From contig JAXMHH010000005.1 of assembly GCA_046346845.1 (NCBI GenBank), positions 248,001-312,000 on the forward strand: a DNA stretch of 64,000 nucleotides, written 5' to 3'. This document shows positions 57,427 through 64,000 of the stretch, piece after piece. The DNA comes from DSSB01 sp046346845 (GTDB lineage: Bacteria > UBA10199 > DSSB01). Each line of letters opens with the position of its first letter. The stretch's first letter is position 1. The notes beneath the pieces were generated by a model that saw only the letters and a list, made by a program, of their open reading frames with translations, made no database searches and was not told the DNA's origin. Made by a program: the position numbers and the translations under genes.

Positions 57427-58815
57427 ATGATTTCTGAATCGCTACAATGGGCCGCCCAATCGATGGACGGAGTTTTTTCCGGCAGCCACCCCGAGGCCAA
57501 ATTTTCCGGCGTCTGCACGGACACGCGCGCCCTGCAGCCGGGAGAGCTGTTCTTCTGCCTAGTGGGCGAGCGGGACGGGCATAACTTCGCCGCCCAGGCG
57601 ATCGACTTGGGGGCCGCCGCGGTCGTGGTCGACGAGTTCCACCGCGCGACGCTCGAGAGCCTGCCTAACCCCGCCCAGGCCCTAATCGTCCCCGATACGC
57701 TGCGCGCCCTGGGTGACTTGGCGGCGGCCTGGCGGGCCCGCTTCTCCATCCCGGTCATCGCGATAGCGGGCAGCAACGGCAAGACCACCACCAAGGAACT
57801 GACCAAGGCGGTCCTCGAGACCCGCCTCAAGGTCCTCGCCACCGAGGGAAATTTCAACAACCTGATCGGGGTACCCAAAACCCTGTTCCGGCTGGATGCC
57901 AGCCACCAGGTCGCCGTCATCGAGGCGGGGATGAACGACTTCGGAGAGCTGGCCCGCTTGACCGAGATCATCGCACCCACCGCCGGGCTGGTGACCAATA
58001 TCGGCATGGAGCACCTGGAAAAACTCGGCGACCTGGACGGCGTGCAGCGGGCGGAGGGCGAATTGTTCGCGGGCCTGTCTCCCCAGGCCGTGGCCTTGGT
58101 CAACCGGCTCGACCCGAGGGTCGCCGCGTTGCCGACGCGAGCCAGGCGCGAGGGCTACGGAGAGCCCCAGGATCCAGTCTGGGGCGAGGTGCTGGAGGGC
58201 GGTGACGCCGAGCACCCGCTGAAAATCCTCGCCCGGATGGACGGAGACGAGATCGCCCTGCGCTTGGCCCTGCCCGGCCCCCACCACCTGGGCAACGTGC
58301 TCGCCGCGCTCGCCGTCGGTCGTCTGCTGGGGATCTCTGCCACGGACGCCCGGCAGGGCCTCGAACGGTTTCGCCCGGCTCCCTCCCGCGGGCAGCTCTT
58401 GCAGTTGAAATCCGGACGCCGGCTGATCGACGACTGTTACAACGCCAATCCCAGCTCGACGATGGCTGCGCTGCACACCCTGGCCCAGCTCAAGGGTGGC
58501 GCGGCGGCCCTGGCCATCCTCGGAGAGATGCTCGAGATGGGCGAGACGGCGCCGGTGGGCCACCGGATGGTGGGCGAAAGCGCCGCGCGCGAGCGCATCG
58601 ACTGGTTGCTGGCTATCGGGCCGCACGCCGAGGAGATCCTGGGCGGGGCGCGTGCGGCGGGGATGAAGGCGGAGCGCCTGAAGGCGAGCCCCAGCACCGA
58701 GGCGGCGCTGGCGACGCTCGAGGATTTCCCCTCGGAGGTGCGCTGGATCCTGGTGAAGGGATCCCGGGGCATGCACCTGGAGAAAATCGTCACCTTTTTG
58801 AAAGAACGCTGCTGA
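57427..58815 (+). CDS. murF: MurF, UDP-MurNAc-tripeptide D-alanyl-D-alanine ligase
   Basis: Adds D-Ala-D-Ala to the tripeptide precursor. The 462-residue protein has the N-terminal FSGVCTDTRALQPGELFFC, the ATP loop IAGSNGKTTTKELTKAVL, EAGMNDFGELARL and NANPSSTMAALHTLAQL of the family. It is separated from murE by a repeat-containing gap of 98 bp, and from mraY by 2 bp. Confidence 0.97.
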   Translation: MISESLQWAAQSMDGVFSGSHPEAKFSGVCTDTRALQPGELFFCLVGERDGHNFAAQAIDLGAAAVVVDEFHRATLESLPNPAQALIVPDTLRALGDLAAAWRARFSIPVIAIAGSNGKTTTKELTKAVLETRLKVLATEGNFNNLIGVPKTLFRLDASHQVAVIEAGMNDFGELARLTEIIAPTAGLVTNIGMEHLEKLGDLDGVQRAEGELFAGLSPQAVALVNRLDPRVAALPTRARREGYGEPQDPVWGEVLEGGDAEHPLKILARMDGDEIALRLALPGPHHLGNVLAALAVGRLLGISATDARQGLERFRPAPSRGQLLQLKSGRRLIDDCYNANPSSTMAALHTLAQLKGGAAALAILGEMLEMGETAPVGHRMVGESAARERIDWLLAIGPHAEEILGGARAAGMKAERLKASPSTEAALATLEDFPSEVRWILVKGSRGMHLEKIVTFLKERC

Positions 58816-58817
58816 CC

Positions 58818-59894
58818 ATGCTCTATTATTTCCTATACCCGCTGCGGACCGAGTTCATCGTCTTCAACCTCTTCAAGTACATCACGTTCCGCACCTTCGG
58901 CGCCTTGATGACCGCACTCTTCCTCTACCTGCTGCTCGGCAAGCGCTTCATCTCCTACTTAAGAAAAAACCAGGTCGGCCAATTCATCCGCGACGAGGGG
59001 CCCAAGACCCATTTCAACAAAAAAGGCACCCCCACGATGGGCGGGCTCCTGATCCTCTTTTGCCTGGGGATCTCGGTGCTGCTCTGGGGCAACCTCGAGA
59101 ACGCCTACCTCTGGCTGATGCTCTTCGTGATGTTCTCCTTCGGGGCGATCGGCTTCTATGACGACTACAAAAAACAGATCAAGAAAGTGAACCTGGGGCT
59201 CAAGGCCCGCATCAAGTTCCCGCTGCAGATCCTGATCAGCGCCCTGGCGGGCGTGACCCTGCTCAGCTACCTCGATTTTTCGACGAAGCTGGTGCTGCCC
59301 TTCTTCAAAGACCTGCAGCCCGACCTCGGCTGGGCCTACGTCGGCCTGATCTGCCTGGTGGTCACGGGCGCCTCCAACGCGGTCAACCTGACCGACGGCC
59401 TCGACGGCCTGGTGGCCGTCCCCAACGTCATGGCCTTCAGCACCTACGCGGTCCTGGTCTACGTCGCCGGCAATTCCAAGCTCGCCGAGTACCTGCAGGT
59501 GATCTTCGTGCCGGGCGCCGGGGAACTCGCGATCTTTTGCGGTGCCTTGGTGGGCGGCATCATCGGTTTCCTCTGGTTCAACTCCTACCCCGCCGAGATC
59601 TTCATGGGCGACACCGGCTCACTCAGCATCGGCGCGGCCCTGGGCATGGTGGCGATCCTCGCCAAGGCCGAGATCCTGCTCATCTTGGTGGGCGGCATCT
59701 TCGTCCTCGAGACCGTCTCGGTGATGACCCAGGTGATCAGCTTCAAGCTGACCGGCAAGCGGATCTTCCGCATGGCTCCCATCCACCACCACTTCGAGCT
59801 GAAGGGCTGGCCGGAGCCGAAGGTCATCGTGCGTTTTTGGATCATCAGTTTTATTTTATCGCTGCTCTCGCTGGCGACCCTGAAGATACGTTAA
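58818..59894 (+). CDS. mraY: MraY, phospho-MurNAc-pentapeptide translocase
   Basis: An integral membrane enzyme (358 residues, about ten helices) that links the precursor to undecaprenyl phosphate, giving lipid I. The family motifs GPKTHFNKKGTPTMGG, the Asp pair in FYDDYKK, NLTDGLDGL, and FMGDTGSLSIGAALG are present, as is the HHHFELKGWPEPKVIVRFWI segment near the end. It starts 2 bp after murF and ends 3 bp before murD. Confidence 0.98.
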   Translation: MLYYFLYPLRTEFIVFNLFKYITFRTFGALMTALFLYLLLGKRFISYLRKNQVGQFIRDEGPKTHFNKKGTPTMGGLLILFCLGISVLLWGNLENAYLWLMLFVMFSFGAIGFYDDYKKQIKKVNLGLKARIKFPLQILISALAGVTLLSYLDFSTKLVLPFFKDLQPDLGWAYVGLICLVVTGASNAVNLTDGLDGLVAVPNVMAFSTYAVLVYVAGNSKLAEYLQVIFVPGAGELAIFCGALVGGIIGFLWFNSYPAEIFMGDTGSLSIGAALGMVAILAKAEILLILVGGIFVLETVSVMTQVISFKLTGKRIFRMAPIHHHFELKGWPEPKVIVRFWIISFILSLLSLATLKIR

Positions 59895-59897
59895 ACT

Positions 59898-61229
59898 ATG
59901 GCCATCGCAATCCTAGGACTCGGCAAAACCGGCATCTCCGTCGCGCGGCACTTCGCCGCCCACGGCGAGACCGTCTGGGGCCTCGACGACAACGCGGCCT
60001 TCGATCCGGAAAAGACGGGCGCGAAATTCTCCGAGCTCTATTTGGGCGGCTCCCTGCCCGACTTCGCGAAGATCTCCCGCTTCTTCATCAGCCCGGGAGT
60101 CGACCCCCATCATCCGGCGGCCCGGGCCGCGGTCCAGCGCGGCCTCCCCTTGGAGGGTGAACTGGAGCTGGCGGCGACGCTCTGCCGGGGAAAGGTCCTT
60201 GCCATCACCGGCACCAACGGCAAGTCCACCACCACCTCCCTGCTCGGCGCCATCTACCAGGCGGCGGGCGAGAACGTAGGCATCGGCGGCAACCTGGGCA
60301 CCCCCTTTCTTGACCTGGTCAACGATCCGAAAAATTTTTCCTGCTACGTCGTCGAGGTGTCCAGCTACCAACTCGAGACCACCCGCAGCTTCAAGCCCAA
60401 GGTCGCGGCCCTCCTCAACGTCACCGAGGACCATCTCGACCGCTACGCGAGCTTTCAAGACTACCTCGCGGCGAAGGCCAGGATCTTCGAGTTCCAGGAT
60501 GCGGGGGATTTCTCGGTCTACAACGACGACGACCTGCACTGCCTGGAAGCCGTCGAGACGAGCCGCGCCGTCCGCGCCCCCTTCAGCACGGCCAAGAAGG
60601 TCGGCGGGGCCTACTTCCACGACGGGAAGATCTACTGGGCGCCCCACGGCCAGGTCGCGGCCGAATTCAGCCTGGCGCGCTGCAAATTGCTCGGCCTCCA
60701 CAATCTCGAAAACATCGCCTGCGCGGTCGCCTGCGCCAAGGCCGACGGGGTCGCCGACGGTGCCATCCAGCAGACCCTCGATACCTTCAAGGGATTGCCC
60801 CACCGCATCGAGTGGGTCGCCGAGATCGACGGGGTTAACTACTACGACGATTCCAAGGGCACCAACGTCGGGGCGGTGGTGATGTCGCTCGCCAGCTTCG
60901 ACCGGGAGGTCGTGCTGATCTTGGGCGGAAAAGACAAGGGGGGGGACTATGCCCCGCTGCGCCCCCTCCTCAAGAACAAGGCCCGCGCCATCGTGGTGAT
61001 GGGCGAGGCGAAAGACAAGATCCTGGCCAGCTTGAAGGGAGCCACCGAGATCGTCACGGTCGCTTCCATGCGGGAGGCGGTGCAGGCCAGCCGGCGCCTT
61101 GCCAAGCCCGGCGGCACGGTCCTGCTCAGCCCCGCCTGCTCCAGCTTCGACATGTTCAAGGATTACCACGACCGCGGGATGCAGTTTCAGCAGGCCGTCC
61201 GCGAACTGCGGAACGAGAGCGGAGGTTGA
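59898..61229 (+). CDS. murD: MurD, UDP-MurNAc-L-alanine:D-glutamate ligase
   Basis: A 443-residue Mur ligase. The N-terminal Rossmann segment ILGLGKTGISVARHFAAHG, the ATP loop ITGTNGKSTTTSLLGAIY, ENIACAVACAKADGV, YDDSKGTNVGAVVMSL and LSPACSSFDMFKDYHDRG are all characteristic. It is embedded in the mur-fts operon with 3-bp gaps on each side. Confidence 0.98.
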   Translation: MAIAILGLGKTGISVARHFAAHGETVWGLDDNAAFDPEKTGAKFSELYLGGSLPDFAKISRFFISPGVDPHHPAARAAVQRGLPLEGELELAATLCRGKVLAITGTNGKSTTTSLLGAIYQAAGENVGIGGNLGTPFLDLVNDPKNFSCYVVEVSSYQLETTRSFKPKVAALLNVTEDHLDRYASFQDYLAAKARIFEFQDAGDFSVYNDDDLHCLEAVETSRAVRAPFSTAKKVGGAYFHDGKIYWAPHGQVAAEFSLARCKLLGLHNLENIACAVACAKADGVADGAIQQTLDTFKGLPHRIEWVAEIDGVNYYDDSKGTNVGAVVMSLASFDREVVLILGGKDKGGDYAPLRPLLKNKARAIVVMGEAKDKILASLKGATEIVTVASMREAVQASRRLAKPGGTVLLSPACSSFDMFKDYHDRGMQFQQAVRELRNESGG

Positions 61230-61232
61230 ACG

Positions 61233-62342
61233 ATGGAACGCCGACCGATCGACTATCCCCTCCTGGTGATCGCGCTGCTCCTGATGGCTATCGGCATGCT
61301 GATGGTCTATTCGGCCTCCGCGATCTATGCCCAGGACCTCTATAAAGACTCCTACTATTTCCTGAAGAAAGAGGTCCTCTTCATGGCGGCCGGGCTGGTG
61401 CTGATGTTCGCGATGAAGAGCGTGAACTACCACGTCCTCTACAAGCTGACCTATCCCCTGCTGATCGCGACGGTGGCCCTGCTGCTCGTCACCTTCATCC
61501 CCGGAATCGGGCACCGCGCCGGCGGGGCCCAGCGCTGGATCGGGATCGCCGGGGTCACCGTGCAGCCCTCCGAATTGGCCAAGCTGGCCGTCATCGTCTT
61601 CATGGCCTACACGATGGCGAAGAAGAAGGAGAAGATGAAGAACTTCAAGATCGGCTTCCTCCCCGCGATCGGCATCATCGGCTTCATCTCCGGCTTGGTC
61701 CTGCTGCAGAAAGACCTGGGCACCACCTTCGTCATCTGCCTGGTCTCCTTCCTCATGTTCTTCATCGGCGGAACCCGGCTCTCCTACCTGGCGGCGGGGA
61801 TCGTGGCCGCCATCCCCGCGCTCTACTTTTTGATCTTCTCGGTGGATTACCGCCGCAAACGCATCCTCGCCTTCTTGGATCCCTGGGAACACAAGATGGA
61901 CGAGGGCTTCCAGATCATCCAGTCCTACGTCGCCTTCAACGCGGGAGGACTGACCGGCGCGGGCCTGGGCCAAGGGAAACAAAAATTGTTTTACCTGCCG
62001 GCGGCGCACACCGACTTCATCTTTTCCGTGATCGGCGAGGAGCTGGGCCTGATCGGCGTCTTCGCCATCATGGGGCTTTTCATATTCTTTCTGGTCCGGG
62101 GCACCAAGATCGCGATGCGGGCCCCCGACTTGTTCGGCTGCTACCTCGCCATCGGGATCACCTCGATGGTGACCGCGCAGGCCTTGATCAACTTCGCGGT
62201 GGTGATGGGGCTGCTCCCGACCAAGGGCCTGCCCCTGCCCTTCATCAGCCACGGCGGCACCTCGCTCCTGGTCATTTCCATGCTGGTGGGAATCCTGCTG
62301 AACATCTCATCTCAGACGCAAAAAGATTATTCCCATGAATAA
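61233..62342 (+). CDS. ftsW: FtsW, septal peptidoglycan glycosyltransferase (SEDS family)
   Basis: A 369-residue polytopic membrane protein of about ten helices that polymerises lipid II at the septum with FtsI. SEDS motifs are visible: GIGHRAGGAQRWIGI, VQPSELAKLAVIVFMA, catalytic Asp region in DPWEHKMDEGFQIIQS, GLGQGKQKLFYLPAAHTDFI and GLPLPFISHGGTSLL. Its end overlaps the murG start by 8 bp. Confidence 0.96.
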   Translation: MERRPIDYPLLVIALLLMAIGMLMVYSASAIYAQDLYKDSYYFLKKEVLFMAAGLVLMFAMKSVNYHVLYKLTYPLLIATVALLLVTFIPGIGHRAGGAQRWIGIAGVTVQPSELAKLAVIVFMAYTMAKKKEKMKNFKIGFLPAIGIIGFISGLVLLQKDLGTTFVICLVSFLMFFIGGTRLSYLAAGIVAAIPALYFLIFSVDYRRKRILAFLDPWEHKMDEGFQIIQSYVAFNAGGLTGAGLGQGKQKLFYLPAAHTDFIFSVIGEELGLIGVFAIMGLFIFFLVRGTKIAMRAPDLFGCYLAIGITSMVTAQALINFAVVMGLLPTKGLPLPFISHGGTSLLVISMLVGILLNISSQTQKDYSHE

Positions 62343-63432
62343 AGCCCCCCTCCGCATCCTCTTCGCCGGCGGCGGCACCGGCGGGCACCTCTTCTCCGGG
62401 ATCGCCGTCGCGGAGCGATTTCGAAGCCGCGACCCCGCCGCCCAAATCCTCTTCGTCGGCACCCCCTTCGGCCTCGAGAAGGACATCGTCCCGCGGGCGG
62501 GCTTCGAGCTGCGCTTCATCGAGGCGACCCCGCTCAAGGGCTCCGGTTGGAGGGCGCGCCTCGGCAGCCTGGCGCGCCTGCCCAAGGCCTACGGGCAGTC
62601 CAAGAAGATCCTGAAGGAGTTCCAGCCCGATCTGGTGGTGGGGATCGGCGGCTATGCCAGCGGGCCGATGACCCTGGCGGCGCACTTCTCCAAGATTCCC
62701 ACCGCGGTGATTGAGCAGAATTCCATCCCGGGTTTCACCAACCGGCAGCTCGCCCGCTTCGTCGACAAGATCTTCATCTCCTTCGCCAAGGCCCGAGAGT
62801 TTTTCGACCCGCAAAAGACCGTGTTCAGCGGCAACCCGACGCGCAGCTTCGCGGCGCCTCGGCAGGCCCGGCCGGACGGCCGCCTCTGCCTCTTCGTGCT
62901 GGGCGGTTCGCAGGGCGCCCATGCCCTGAACGAGGCGATGCGCCAAGCCCTGCCCAGCCTCCGCGGCCAGGCGGAGCGGCTCCATATCATCCACCAAACC
63001 GGCAGCAAGGACTTCGCCGCCGTCGAGGCGGCCTATCGCGAGGCGGGGATCTCGGCCGAGGTCTTTCCCTTCCTCCAGGACCTGGGCCCCTATTACGCCC
63101 AGGCCGACCTGATGCTGTGCCGCGCGGGCGCGGGCACCATCACGGAGTTGCAGAACCTGGGCCTGCCCGCCATCCTGGTCCCCTATCCCTTCGCCGCGGA
63201 CGACCATCAGCGCTACAACGCCGAAGAGATGGTGACGGCGGGCGCGGCCGAGATGATCCTCAACCAAGAGCTGAACGGCGCCAAGGTCGCGGAGCGACTT
63301 AATTTCTACTTATTAAACAGGCCAATTTTAGAGAATATGCGAAGTTTTTCAAAAAAACTCTCCAAGCCAGACGCAGCTAAAACCGTTATGAATAAATGTC
63401 TAGAAATGATAGAAAAGACCATCACGTCATAA
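62335..63432 (+). CDS. murG: MurG, lipid II synthase (GlcNAc transferase)
   Basis: Transfers GlcNAc to lipid I. The 365-residue GT-B enzyme has FAGGGTGGHLFSGIAVAE, VGIGGYASGPM, EQNSIPGFTNRQLA, LGGSQGAHALN and CRAGAGTITELQNLGLPAILVPYPFAADDHQ. The reading frame is intact to the end, but the last 44 codons (from 63301) fall from about 65 percent to about 33 percent G+C and use AT-rich codons, as if the 3' end had been replaced. The expected next genes murC or murB are not seen. Confidence 0.95.
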   Translation: MNKAPLRILFAGGGTGGHLFSGIAVAERFRSRDPAAQILFVGTPFGLEKDIVPRAGFELRFIEATPLKGSGWRARLGSLARLPKAYGQSKKILKEFQPDLVVGIGGYASGPMTLAAHFSKIPTAVIEQNSIPGFTNRQLARFVDKIFISFAKAREFFDPQKTVFSGNPTRSFAAPRQARPDGRLCLFVLGGSQGAHALNEAMRQALPSLRGQAERLHIIHQTGSKDFAAVEAAYREAGISAEVFPFLQDLGPYYAQADLMLCRAGAGTITELQNLGLPAILVPYPFAADDHQRYNAEEMVTAGAAEMILNQELNGAKVAERLNFYLLNRPILENMRSFSKKLSKPDAAKTVMNKCLEMIEKTITS

Positions 63433-63464
63433 ATTATTGAATACATTTTTCACCGGACTTTTAA

Positions 63465-64000
63465 ATGACTTTGGAATCAACAAAACGACATTCCAAAAAA
63501 AGTACTGGCAAAATCTTCAGATTTTCATTCGTACACATTGAAAATTGGAGGAATTTTCTCAGGGCAGAAGTGCAACTTCAGAAAAGAGTATTTCTTATCG
63601 GGCCCAATGCATCAGGAAAATCGAATTTTTTAGATATTTTTAGATTTCTACATGACATTGTTTCAGTTGGCGGCGGCTTTCAAGAGGCCACAAGAAGAAG
63701 GGGTGGGGTCTCAAGTCTTAGATCTTTGGCTGCTCGCAGATATCCAAATATTGTAATCAAAGTAAAAATTGGTGACTTAGAAGAAAAAGAATTGTGGGAA
63801 TACGAGATTCATTTCTCCCAAGACAATCTTTCCAGACCTATTATCAAAAAGGAAATAGTAAAACATCGTGGAAGGCTCATTCTTAGTAGACCAGATAAAA
63901 AAGATAATAAAGACTCTGAAAGATTAACGCAGACATATTTAGAACAAGTGAACGCAAACGGTAATTTCAGAGAAATCGCCGACTTCTTCCACACTCAAAA
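63465..64000 (+). CDS. AAA-family ATPase (partial; runs off the window)
   Basis: The first 178 codons of an AT-rich gene. The N-terminal FRFSFVHIENWRNFLRAEV and Walker A FLIGPNASGKSNFLDIFRFL match the AAA_21/OLD-RecF-SMC-like ATPases found in many phage-defence and mobile loci; the following RRRGGVSSLRSLAAR segment also fits. The ATG is 32 bp after murG. Base composition differs sharply from the dcw cluster, pointing to transfer. The C-terminal half, where a nuclease domain or partner might be, is not visible. Confidence 0.8.
   Translation, partial: MTLESTKRHSKKSTGKIFRFSFVHIENWRNFLRAEVQLQKRVFLIGPNASGKSNFLDIFRFLHDIVSVGGGFQEATRRRGGVSSLRSLAARRYPNIVIKVKIGDLEEKELWEYEIHFSQDNLSRPIIKKEIVKHRGRLILSRPDKKDNKDSERLTQTYLEQVNANGNFREIADFFHTQ

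Noticed and set aside
59913..62252. 779-codon minus-strand open frame across murD and ftsW.
   Set aside because: Typical GC-rich antisense shadow; both plus-strand genes show full family motifs.

Overview
This is a gene-dense, GC-rich chromosomal window from a Gram-negative, diderm bacterium. It encodes several lipoproteins, a meso-diaminopimelate-type MurE, rpsU-dnaG-rpoD and hisHAFI operons, and a very large Ser/Thr-kinase/sigma-54 activator of the kind known from deltaproteobacterial relatives (Myxococcota, Bdellovibrionota, Desulfobacterota and allied candidate phyla). The lineage is an inference; no rRNA gene is present to settle it. No CRISPR array, insertion sequence or prophage was seen.

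Layout. 1-2.4 kb: end of a histidine operon (hisH-hisA-hisF-hisI) plus a HIT hydrolase. 2.4-6.9 kb: macromolecular-synthesis operon rpsU-yqeY-dnaG-rpoD with a sigma-70 promoter and an internal attenuator-like hairpin, followed by tRNA-Met and a perfect 50-bp duplicate of its 3' part. 7.2-9.2 kb: a zinc-ribbon coiled-coil protein, a small unknown, RNase HI, a dispersed repeat, and the RNase P RNA gene with its promoter and terminator. 9.3-16.1 kb: a DJ-1/PfpI protein, hemolysin-III, ilvD, and a fadA-fadN-like beta-oxidation pair behind a FadR/TetR-type palindrome. 16.3-24.4 kb: secreted small proteins, an ECF41 sigma factor with its AhpD-like partner and a matching promoter, a DsbA-like lipoprotein, serS beside tRNA-Ser, a potassium channel, an alcohol dehydrogenase, a secreted Tudor-like protein, tRNA-Ser and tRNA-Arg.

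24.5-39.6 kb is the accessory and most interesting part. A 1704-residue protein joins a Ser/Thr kinase, an AAA-type ATPase domain, TPR-like helices, a GAF domain and a sigma-54 activator domain. It is surrounded by unfamiliar genes, four of which have well-formed -24/-12 (TGGC-N8-TTGC) promoters in the correct position, with a fifth weaker site. Products include an exported 18-residue-repeat helical protein, a 510-residue protein with a duplicated beta module, a Calx-beta-like exported protein, an acidic EF-hand protein and two small helical proteins. This looks like a self-contained, kinase-triggered sigma-54 regulon of undescribed function.

39.7-50.5 kb: lipoproteins, a nucleoside-phosphorylase-like enzyme, hemL, a patatin lipase, a SlyD-like isomerase, a zinc dehydrogenase, clpS-clpA and an FAD oxidoreductase. 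50.6-63.4 kb: the division and cell-wall (dcw) cluster mraZ-STAS-rsmH-ftsL-ftsI-murE-murF-mraY-murD-ftsW-murG, with an STAS-domain gene inserted and an FtsL carrying a long Ala/Pro/Lys tail. Base composition drops abruptly inside the 3' end of murG and an AT-rich AAA ATPase gene follows, suggesting a mobile or defence island entering at the right edge.
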